Origin: Romanomermis culicivorax
Taxonomy: Eukaryota > Nematoda > Enoplea > Mermithida > Mermithidae
NCBI GenBank assembly: GCA_963922205.1
Contig: CAWUHX010000011.1
Location: forward strand, 62,001-126,000
Direction of reading: 5' to 3'
Length of the DNA: 64,000 nucleotides
The position numbers and the translations under genes are program-made. The notes below the pieces were generated by a model that saw nothing but the letters and a program-made list of their open reading frames with translations, did no database searches and was not told the DNA's origin. How positions within the stretch are numbered: position 1 is the first letter of the stretch; each line of letters opens with the position of its first letter. This document shows, piece after piece, positions 46,373-55,408 of the stretch.

Positions 46373-46438
46373 AGCAGTAGTTCAGCCATAAATTCACTCT
46401 GTGTCGATTTTTGAACTTCAATATATTTGTTGAACTTA

Positions 46439-46520
46439 CGAAATCGACTCAATATACGTGGAAGGAGTTGTGAAATACCCCGAAGCAACCTAACGGACAC
46501 TGTACATTTTCGCTCATACA
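46439..46520 (-). other. Exon-like segment, unknown
   Basis: 82 nt with acceptor TTTAATCTCAG and perfect donor GTAAGT; translation VYERKCTVSVRLLRGISQLL... is not recognised. It could belong to the 5' part of the minus-strand PP1-like gene, but no PP1 motif is present. Confidence 0.25.
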
Positions 46521-46729
46521 CCTGAGATTAAATCCAACTGAATGATGCCTTCCGATTTCTGTCATTTGAAGCAATATTGGGCAAGGATTGAAATCTTTCT
46601 GGTCGTAGTCTTTTGGTCGGATTTTTTGTTGTTAGTCGTCTGTTTTCAGGAGGTAGGAATGAATACGATTTTTACACTTCATCTAAAATTTGTTGAATGT
46701 TATATACAGATAGCAGCTTACTTACATAT

Positions 46730-47600
46730 TTGCTGTAACTTGATGCGCTAGGAACGAAAATGATACTATTTCGTCTGAAAATCAAAACTCGCATGGCTGC
46801 AGTAAGAAGAAAATTGCAATTTTCGATTTTTTCGATTTTTGCTTTCAACTTTTGCAAGTTTAGGTACCTCAAACATCAGGTTCTGAAAATTTACCTATTA
46901 TTAGGCCGATGAATGGGTCACAATTTACTGTAGGATTTATTAGTGTAGAGTACATACTAAGAATACAGTGGTCCTTGAAACATCAAATTTTGAGAGCAAA
47001 AATTATCATTTTTTCCACAAAAATCATCATATATACTGCTAAAGCTCAGACGCACCAAAAAAATTAATTAAACTTAATGCATTTCAAAAATGAGACATTA
47101 GAACAAGTTTCGTATGCTAAATATTAATGTAAATGCTCATTTTGCATAACATATAAGATTTTCATAGCTACGGTACCCCAAAGTTGGTAATTTTCACACT
47201 TTTTGCCATTTTTCTGTCTATTCACGAGACATACGATGTATTGACCTAGGCATGACCTAGCTTTATTTGTCAACATTCACTAGATGCGAAATACAATGCT
47301 CTATATTGTGATATAAAATTTTATTTCAATTTTGCATTTCAAACCTTTTTAAAAGATTTGAGATGCTGAAAATGAGACGATAAAAATAGTTAAAAAGCTG
47401 ATCGTTTATCCCAAAAATGACTGGAGTGTCTACACTGTTACAGCTCAGAAGAACTGAAAACTTCTGCATGCGGTGGATAGTTCACGATGTCTCCTACTAG
47501 CCCACGAGAAATGACGAAACATCATGCACTGCTATGGAGTTAACTCTACAAAAAACAGCGAACTTATTTTGCTTGATTAATTTTGATTTTTAATTCTTGA
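46730..47600 (-). repeat. Dispersed repeat arm C
   Basis: Same orientation as arm B (37412-38312): TGTAACTTGATGCGCTAGG at the outer end, 'ctacggtacccca' and 'gaaatgacgaaac' inside. A gene fragment of the SDNAGC family follows directly, as after arm B. Confidence 0.6.
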
Positions 47601-47639
47601 TCAACAAAAGTTGGCCTTAAACGAAATTTTATGTTTCAG

Positions 47640-48044
47640 ATTAGATGATTTTAAAATATTAGGAGTGAACATAAAGAAAAAAACAAAGCATCAGACTTGA
47701 TGCAGTCACTTTGGAATAAATCACTACCCATATTCCAATTTGGGTCAAAGCTTGAAATATTTCATACCTTCTGTTTCATCATCCTCCCATAAATGGTTTG
47801 CTTCAGAACGATAATATTAAACTCGTTAAGCTTCATGAAGGTGACTTGCTTCCAATGACCAGGAACCTGCAACTTGTTGCACTGTTACTTCATCTTTGGG
47901 AGCTGTCCGGGCATCAGTCTGAATATCATTTCAGGGTCAAACTCTTGTTTGAGACATACTCCTTCATCAAACTTTCTTGGCAGAAGCTTCATTTGCTGTG
48001 ACATGCCTGCTTCACACGTTCTTTGACTTTTGAGTGCTCATCCC
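47640..48044 (-). pseudogene. Fragment of the zinc-finger/SDNAGC gene, left of DIRS
   Basis: Matches 38590-38860 at nucleotide level ('tttgacttttgagtgctcat', 'atatcatttcag.gtcaaac'), i.e. the C-terminal FDEG/EMIS part. It is cut at 48044, where the DIRS terminal repeat starts. Confidence 0.6.
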
Positions 48045-48185
48045 TATTCTACTACACAAAAACAGCTCGACTTAACATATGCTTATTCACTCAAACTATA
48101 AGCCAATGAGCTCGCTTAAAAGCTAAAGGAGAGGCAGAGTCTTAGCTTGCTTTGGTCTCTGAACCTAGTGACCATTCAGTATTCA
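48045..48185 (+). repeat. DIRS left inverted terminal repeat
   Basis: Pairs with 52598-52737. The inner part (from ACTCAAACTATAAGCC to ACCATTCAGTATTCA) is nearly identical between the ends; the outer 37 bases differ at several sites, and each version has its own complement in the internal region. Confidence 0.9.
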
Positions 48186-48243
48186 CTCGAGCTCTTAGCT
48201 TGTGGTCACTTTTTTCTTTGTGCTTCATTGTTTTTTCGGACCT

Positions 48244-49305
48244 ATGTCTATCGTGTCCAAAATTTCTAGAACTTCCTTGAAATTGTTGGACAATTCGATC
48301 AAATTACGCCTTATTGCTGACAATGCCTTGGATACGGAGGCAATATCCGATAATGATAGTGACAGGGCTAAAACCCCTGGAGGCGACTTAGATGACGACG
48401 GCGACAAAAGCGTAGCCAGAGATGGTAGCGCCATCAGCAACAAGAGTTTTTCGGCTACTAGGAAATGCCATCATTCAAGCAGTCATGGCTCGTCAGTCAT
48501 TAACAATACACTATGGGATGATGCTCCAGCATGGAATGACTCACAGGTGGTAATGCCAGAGTTCTTTGATGACCCTTTGGTCAAATGCCAACGTTTATCT
48601 CTTCAGCCTAAAACCAAGCTGATAGCCAATCGGGAACTCTCAACATGCTTCGAGGAAGCCAAGGCATGCAAGAAGCATTATGCCCAGATGGCAATCCCAG
48701 ACTGCAACGTGGCCATTGCTCCAGCTATTGACGATGATTTATGTCTCTTCCTGGAATGGGCCAACAAATGGCCAGTACGTAAAGACGAGCGTCTTTGTAA
48801 TGTCAACCAGGCCTTATTAGAATGTGCCTTTCCTTTGATCGCCATTCTGAAGGAAATTGAGAAAGGTAATGGCGATTTGTCCTATGTCCAGAAGGCAGTA
48901 CGCCACACTTTATGCCACCTTTCTTCGGCCTTACATGACGTTACAGTCAACAGACGGTTCGAAACATTGCGCATTTTGGGAATAAATACCAAAATTTTAC
49001 CTGAAATTTTGTCTGTCAATGTGGCTAGCCACGAGAACGTCCAAAGATGCTTGGACCCATCGACCAAAATTGCTCCTCCACCTCTGTTTAGACATTTGCT
49101 TTGCAGCAAACTCAAAGGGCGAGGCCGTAAAGATAAAACCTTAGGCATGGCTTTACAAACTCTAGGTGGACCATCGAACCATTTGAGTGGACCCCCTAAG
49201 TGGTTCATAACTCCACCTGATGACCAGAAGGACTTTCGTCCCAGATCCGACACATTCAAGTATGATTTGGGAGATTTACAATTTTTTACCTTGTGTCTCC
49301 CCTAA
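48244..49305 (+). CDS. DIRS ORF1, Gag-like protein
   Basis: First ATG in an open frame of about 353 codons, intact to TAA. An acidic, Ser-rich N-terminal part (DNDSDRAKTPGGDLDDDGD) is followed by FDDPLVKCQRLSLQPKTKLI and a helical region ending with a basic KLKGRGRKDK. DIRS ORF1 is thought to act as Gag, binding the element RNA. It overlaps the RT frame at 49221-49305 in a different frame. It is the only undamaged frame of the element. Confidence 0.7.
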   Translation: MSIVSKISRTSLKLLDNSIKLRLIADNALDTEAISDNDSDRAKTPGGDLDDDGDKSVARDGSAISNKSFSATRKCHHSSSHGSSVINNTLWDDAPAWNDSQVVMPEFFDDPLVKCQRLSLQPKTKLIANRELSTCFEEAKACKKHYAQMAIPDCNVAIAPAIDDDLCLFLEWANKWPVRKDERLCNVNQALLECAFPLIAILKEIEKGNGDLSYVQKAVRHTLCHLSSALHDVTVNRRFETLRILGINTKILPEILSVNVASHENVQRCLDPSTKIAPPPLFRHLLCSKLKGRGRKDKTLGMALQTLGGPSNHLSGPPKWFITPPDDQKDFRPRSDTFKYDLGDLQFFTLCLP

Positions 49306-50970
49306 TCATCAAATTAGTGGCAGGTTATGGTTTTTCTTGCATAACTGGAAACTTATTTCTTCTGACCCCTGGGTCCTAGCCATTGCTGCTAGCCTCTCAC
49401 TTGATTTTCATACATGGCCTCCTAGGCAGAAGTTTGGGCCTAAACCATTAAAATTTTTCCCAAAGGAACAAGAACTGATAAATGAAGAAATCAATGGGCT
49501 GGTAGAGAAAGGAGCCATTTCCCCCTTTTCAATCTCTCCAGGTGATACACATGACACTTGGTTTTCTCGGCTCATTTTTGTACACAAGAAGACAGGGGAC
49601 TTGAGGCCAGTCATTAATCTCCGACCCTTGAATCAGTTTCATGAACATTTCAAAATAGAAAACATTTCGATGCTAAAAGATCTGTTGCAACCAGGCGATT
49701 TTTTTGTCAAAATTAATCTAAAAGACGCTTATTTTGCTATTCCTATAGCCGAGAAACACAGAAGGTTCTTATCTTTCGAATGGTCAGGGCAATGTTTTCA
49801 TTTTTAATTGTCTACCATTTGGACTGGCCTCAGCCCCTCCTGTTTTTACTAAAATGCTTAAACTTTTCGCTTTTCTGGTCCGACAGATAGGCCTGTGAAT
49901 CATTATATATCTAGATGATATGCTCTTCATGAACCAAACGGCGATAGGCCTGAAAAATGATATCGCCTTAGTTTCATATATCCTAAAAAATTTGGGGTTC
50001 ATCATAAATGAAGAGAAATCCGAGACAGCGCCTGTCGAGAAAATATCTTTCCTTGGCCTCCTAGTGGACTCAGTTACAATGTTGTTTAGCATTTCTGATG
50101 ACAAAATCATGTCAATCATAAATAAATGCAGAGTTCTCGCTAATGCAAATTTTGTCATTGCCACGGACCTAGCCCACCTGCTGGGAACCATAACTTCAGT
50201 TAGCCAGGCTATTATTCAAGCACATTTATACAGTAGGCATCTTCAAACTTGTCTGATTGAGGCGCTCAAATTTCACCGGTCATACAATGCCCCCATTGTT
50301 CTGTCAGCTGAAGCAAAGAATGAATTAGGCCTATGGTCTAGACAACTGTCATGTTGGAACAGGAAAAATATACTTCCAGAGAAAAGTGCCATCTGTTTTT
50401 TCTGATGCATCTAATACTGGCAGGGGTGTCTACTGTAACAGCAAAAGTTCGTCCGGCTTATGGAATGAAAATAAAAAAGGCCTGCATATTAATTGCAAAG
50501 AACTTTGGCAGCATTTTTTGCCTTAAAGATCTTCACCCCAAACTTGCATGGAGTTTTGATAACATTAATGCTAGATAACTCTACAGCTGTAGCTTACCTG
50601 AACAAGATGGGTGGAACAAAAAACAGCTTTCTTTGTAATCTTTCAATAGAAATTCCGAGTTGGTGCCTGGACCGTAACCTAACCCTCCAGGCGGTACACC
50701 TTCCAGGATGTGAAAATGTGCAAGCTGACCAAGCCTCCAGAGCTAAGGCAGATAGGAGCAACTGGAAACTTAGCACTTCCATTTTTTCACTGATAAATGA
50801 AAAATGGGGCCCACTGAACATTGATCTTTTTGCTGATAGAAAGAAAAAACGTCTAAATAGCTTTGTTTCTTGGAAACCAGATCCAGATGCTTTGTGCATA
50901 GGTGCCTTGAGCTTCTCTTGGCAGAACCGTGGGGCACTTTATGCCTTCCCCCCTTCTGTCTCCTGAGCAA
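49221..50970 (+). pseudogene. DIRS reverse transcriptase and RNase H
   Basis: Begins with GRLWFFLHNWKLISSDPWVL typical of DIRS, then LVEKGAISPF, RLIFVHKKTGDLRPVINLRP, VKINLKDAYFAIPI, CLPFGLASAPPVF and the catalytic box IIYLDDMLF (49900-49925). RNase H follows with FSDASNTGRG (about 50395), LDNSTAVAYL (50570) and WGPLNIDLFADR (50810). Damage: frameshift in a T run at about 49805, TGA at about 49895, and frameshifts at about 50395, 50510 and 50955. No methyltransferase domain is seen. Confidence 0.88.
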
Positions 50971-51168
50971 AGTCGTGAGGAAAGTTATGCAGGAAGAAGT
51001 TGAGATGGTATTGATTGCTCCAATCTGGCCAATGCAAATTTGGTGGCCAACATTGCTGTATTTGGCCACAGAATTTCCATTCTTTCTCTACAACAATTCC
51101 TCTATCTTGACAAATTCAGAGGATAAATTGCATCCACTGATTGAGAATGGCACCCTTCATCTTTCAGG

Positions 51169-52173
51169 GTGGAAAATATCCGGGAAACCTGGCAGAGCCC
51201 AGCCCTTTCGCAGGATGCTGCCGACATCTTGTTACAGTCATGGGCCCTCAGGACCAAAAAGCGTTATAACTTGGCCCTCAGAAAATGGGTTCACTGGTGT
51301 AATGTACAGGAAATTGATCCCATTCAGGCAACTGTAGTCGACTTGGCTAATTATTTAACAGCTCTACATAAAGAAGGCCTAAGATACCAGACCATATCTG
51401 GAGCTATATCAGCTATTTGTGCAGTATTAAAAGAAACTAACCCAAAATTTAAAGATACTCCCTTACTGCCACTCATCTTAAAGGGCATTTTTCGCTCTGA
51501 TCCCCCTGGGCCACGCTATACGTCTGCATGGGACGTCAGCATGATCCTCAATTTCCTCAAGTCTATCGACCTATCTGATAGGGGTTCAGAAACATACAGA
51601 AAATTGTTTACATAAAAAGTTGTTACACTTTTGGCCTTGAGTAGTCCCCAGAGATCTTCAGAGATTTGTAGACTTTCCACTCAATACATGCAGATCTTCT
51701 CACATCGCTTGGTTTTTTGGATTCCAGAAATGCCAAAAACCGGCAATTTCGGGCTACCTCTAGAGGTCGTTCTACATAAGTTTTCTAACCCCTTACTTTG
51801 CCCATATTTGCATATAATGGAACATATTTCCTTTACAAAACCCATCAGGGCTATTAACTCTCACCTTTTTCTCTCATATATAAAACCATTCAACAAGGTC
51901 ACTTCTACCACTATCTCTCGTTGGATCATCAGAGTATTATTTCTGGCTGGTATTGACACCTCTGTGTTCAAAGTGCATTCTGACTATTCTGCGGCATCAT
52001 CTGAAGCATTATCGAGTGGCCTAACAACAAAAGAGATTTTTAAAAGGGCCAACTGGTCACCCAATTCAAAAACCTTCTTTCGCTTTTATAATAAGACAAT
52101 CATTGATAAAAGAGTGACCTTTACGGAGGCAGTTTTTTGTACTAAGGTACAGTATTTGTTCTGTTTGCTTTAA
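51169..52173 (+). pseudogene. DIRS tyrosine recombinase
   Basis: An N-terminal core-binding part (ALRTKKRYNLALRKWVHWC, LANYLTALHKEGLRYQTISG) precedes a catalytic part after a TAA at 51613. SPQRSSEICRLS carries the first Arg. The second Arg of H-x-x-R is missing: VHSDYSAASS. The terminal NSKTFFRFYNKTI supplies the nucleophilic Tyr. It would recombine circular DNA into the target without target duplication. The stop and missing Arg make this copy inactive. Confidence 0.88.
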
Positions 52174-52178
52174 ACAGG

Positions 52179-52286
52179 CATATGTTAAGTCAAGCTGTTT
52201 TGTGTAGTAGAATAGAATATTTTGCTTGGCCTTTAGGCCAATGTGAAATATATATTCTACTAACAAAAACTGCAAAGACTTAACAT
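52179..52286 (+). repeat. DIRS internal complementary region
   Basis: 52179-52214 is the reverse complement of the left outer end (one mismatch, one deletion) and 52253-52286 of the right outer end (a few mismatches), separated by 38 bases. It starts just after the recombinase stop codon. The stretch 52287-52597 is noncoding. Confidence 0.88.
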
Positions 52287-52597
52287 ACCCACCTCCCTGC
52301 CCCTTTGTACTAATCAGGTTCCTTTGTTTAGGAAACCCTGGTTACCACGGAACAAATACCGGGAGCGGGTCGTCATAATGCTTGCGTGTTTGGCCGTGGC
52401 AGGCGCCCCTTTTGAATCAGAAAATTCAATTTTTAGTTACATCTGTTTGTCTGCCATACTGTATTTAAAAAAAATGTTCGACGTTTGACCCCACTTGGGG
52501 GCTTTTTTCCACCTGCTCTGAATTATTTAAGTATAGCGGTCATTTCCTACTTTGCCTTGTTTGGCATTTCTTTTTTTCAATAAATAATGGCTCTCAT

Positions 52598-52737
52598 GAA
52601 TACTGAATGGTCACTAGGTTCAGAGACCAAAGCAAGCTAAGACTCCGCCTCTCCTTTAGCTTTTAAGCGAGCTCATTGGCTTATAGTTTGAGTAAATAAA
52701 GATATGTTAAGTCTTCGCTGTTTTTGTTAGTAGAATA
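52598..52737 (+). repeat. DIRS right inverted terminal repeat
   Basis: Reverse complement of 48045-48185; ends GTTAGTAGAATA at 52737. Confidence 0.9.
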
Positions 52738-52774
52738 TATAGTAAAAAGTAAGTAGTAAGTAAAATATTCCATC

Positions 52775-53215
52775 CTACAATATTGGTGCCTCCTGTAGTG
52801 CAGAATCCTTGCAATGCTTCTTGAGGGTGATGAATCAATAGCATTGAACAGACTGCTTCATTATAAATTCTCCAACTCAAAAAGATTTATTCCATGGTGG
52901 AGTGAAAAGTAGAATCCTAATCCAGAGTTGACACAGATATCTTGCATTCTGAAAGAGGTAGGCACTCAAGAGTCAAACAAAATGCAAACGTTCAAACAAG
53001 GCAGAAGTAGTTTCCGCAGAAGAAATTTGATGAAGGTATTCATGTAAATGAAACGTCTGATGCTGAAATGATATCAAAACTGATGCAAAAAATACACAGT
53101 TTTCCAAAGAGGAATTTCTAACACTACAACAAGTTGAAAATTTCTGGTCACGAAAAAGAAACCTACTACTATCCTACTGGAGCAGATGATCTAGGTGAGG
53201 AATATCAAACAGAAG
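52775..53215 (+). pseudogene. Fragment of the zinc-finger/SDNAGC gene, right of DIRS
   Basis: Plus-strand sequence reading KKFDEGIHVNETSDAEMISK matches SKFDEGIRLKQKFDAEMISR of the gene at 38.4-40.3 kb, then QTEDMNGSTLYDLQ before a stop. Orientation is opposite to the fragment left of the DIRS element, and the two overlap in content, so they are separate copies. The stretch 53216-53392 shows nothing. Confidence 0.6.
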
Positions 53216-53392
53216 ATATGAATGGCTCGACATTATATGACCTGCAGTAATTTATTAATAGCTTATTTGCTTCAAAAGCTTGTAATGCAATGCTCTTCTA
53301 CTTATGTCTACTCCAAATGCTTTACTAAGTTTATCGACTAAAATAGTTAACAGTATTTTGTAGATTTAACCCCAACGTAGTACATTAAGCTT

Positions 53393-54245
53393 TGTCATGT
53401 CGTATATGTGGTCGTATACCCTTGGCTACCTACCTGCAGTTCTTGGGAGATCCAAACTGGTACGGCCCCTAACGCTAACCCGGTATTAATTGCAGTCCTA
53501 CTGCAGATAACTGAGACTTGGTGAACGAAGATATTTATTTTGAATAAATGAAAGTGTAAATACAACAGTGAAGGTAAGTGATAAACGAAATGCAAAGTGC
53601 CAAAGTACGTGAACACAGAGGCCGGTCTCCTCCCTGCTTCGCTGACCCTTCTATTCATCAATGTGCAGAGAGCCACAGGGACTTCAGGATATCTTAGTCC
53701 ACAGCCTAAGCTGAAACTTGTCCAAAGATGAAAACAATCTACCTGGCTCCAGAACAACAACTCACTAAATTCCTTGATCAAAATTGAATGTCGAAAAACC
53801 CCCTCAGGCCGCGTAAATCCTCAAGATTGGTCCGCGACGCGAACTCCAAAACACACGAAAAACAAAACGGCGAATGCACCCTCGCTCCTTCCTGAGCCAC
53901 CGCGGGTCTTCACCAAAAAACGCCCGATCCTTTGGATTGGATGAACACAATACACTGAATGGAGACCCTTCTCCAAAGACGCAATAAAACGACCAGGGGG
54001 TAATAAAAACGAATTATCAGAATGAATAAACATACTGCAACGCGCCTAACATCAACTTGCTAGTTGCATGCAAAACATTCCCGCCACCATTTATTTATTT
54101 TAGACCAAAAATGTATGTGACACAAACCGTTTTATCGGTTTGTTTACCTAACAATAAATGGAAACACTTTAACAACAAAGGAACTTTAGAAAATGAAAGT
54201 GAGGTAATTAGAGGACCAAAGGTCAGAGGAATTGACCCTCTGACA
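53393..54245 (-). mobile_element. 3' LTR of Ty3/gypsy element G3
   Basis: 853 bp. On the minus strand it starts TGTCAGAGGGTCAATTCC and ends ACGACATGACA (TGTCA/TGACA). A polypurine tract directly precedes it. The flank 53389-53392 (GCTT) should recur beyond the 5' LTR outside this window. Ends resemble solo LTR-B. Confidence 0.75.
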
Positions 54246-54262
54246 TCCCTCCCCCCCAAAGG
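54246..54262 (-). promoter_or_regulatory. G3 polypurine tract
   Basis: Minus strand CCTTTGGGGGGGAGGGA directly before the LTR start TGTCAG. This is the primer for plus-strand DNA synthesis in LTR elements and fixes the direction of G3 as minus. Confidence 0.75.
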
Positions 54263-55408
54263 CAAGACTTTTCCCACCAGCGAAGGGAAAAGTCAGGGGT
54301 CCCCCAAGGGCCCCCGACTCCCGATGCCGACGACTCCAAATGTTCCAAAAACGACGCTACGCGCCGTTGACGCAATAAAATCAATAAAAATAAAACGCCC
54401 GTATCGAACGGCATCTTTACAACTATGGGGCCGATGGTGCCGGATGCTACCCCCGACGCTAAAAGTTCACTACTAAAAATGCCCCATGGGCCCCTTTACC
54501 CGAATAAAAAAGAATAAAATGTTTGAAGGAATAGCGTTCGCGGCACTCGGGCCGAATTTGACCAAAATAAAAATAAAATCGTTTAACCGGCGGCGACCCC
54601 CGCGGTGCCCGAGTTAGGTTGTGGGCCGCTCCCCACTGCCGTCGATGTGTTTGGTATCGGCGGCTCCTCCATCACTGATTGTGGCCTTCGTCTCTGTCCT
54701 CTCTGGAGGGGGGGTTGTTGAATGTGGAGAGCCCGCAAGACTTTCGGAATTTCACTGCCGTTGTTCCTCTGGCCCCTTGGCCGGACACTGGCCCCCCCAA
54801 CGCTTTTGGTATTATCTGCCCCCAGGGAGAAAGGATGCCCGAAGACCGAATCCTCTGGCCCTTTGGGTGTCTAGATTTTGAACCAAAAATATTTAGGGTA
54901 TTTGTTGTTAAAGTGAATCTGCCTTATTAACAGGTAAACTTAAACCAATAACACGGTCTGTGCCAGAAAAAAGAATTTGAAGTGAAAATATGTTTTGGAA
55001 AAAAGGATAAAGAAAAATATAGAAATGGTAGCGAAAGTGCCTGCCTACAACCTGCATGATGTTAGTTGGTGACTGCTTTTGGAAGGAGAAAAATAGTCAG
55101 AATTTACGAAAATACAAAAATTGGATTATAATTTACAAATTCACCGAAAAGAGGTACAAGATATCTTCGTGCAGATTCGAATAAAACAGAACACAGACGA
55201 AAAAATAAACAAAACAAATTACTGAGATTAGTACGAGAGGCAATTTTAAGACAAAATTTAAAGTGGCACAACCGGTTTTTCATTTTGTAATACTAACGCT
55301 CGGAAAAGAAAAAATAAGTGACCTTTGAAATATCCGGAAAATTTACAGAGTGAAATAATTACTTTTATGGTGACCTCACAAAGAGCGGGGTCATTTTTAA
55401 CAAAAAAT
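54263..55408 (-). other. G3 untranslated 3' region
   Basis: 1.1 kb between the ORF3 stop and the polypurine tract. 54263-54900 is GC-rich with repeated AATAAAA; a minus-strand frame of about 115 codons (54927-54573; Pro/Gly/Arg-rich, no early ATG) has no known relatives. 54930-55400 is AT-rich and empty. Confidence 0.4.

Larger units (their letters stand above)
48045..52737 (+). mobile_element. DIRS-type tyrosine-recombinase retrotransposon (complete structure)
   Basis: Inverted terminal repeats of about 140 bp (48045-48185 and 52598-52737; outer ends TATTCTACTA / TAGTAGAATA) enclose gag-like, RT-RNase H and tyrosine-recombinase frames. An internal complementary region (52179-52286) carries complements of both outer ends: CATATGTTAAGTC...GTAGAATA for the left and TATTCTACTAAC...CTTAACAT for the right. 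This is the hallmark of DIRS-1-like elements, which restore their ends through a circular intermediate. Coding regions are broken by frameshifts and stops. Confidence 0.92.

Noticed and set aside
50600-51170. DIRS methyltransferase domain
   Set aside because: The region between RNase H and recombinase matches the usual DIRS linker (WGPLNIDLFADR, YAFPP) with no DPPY-type motif.
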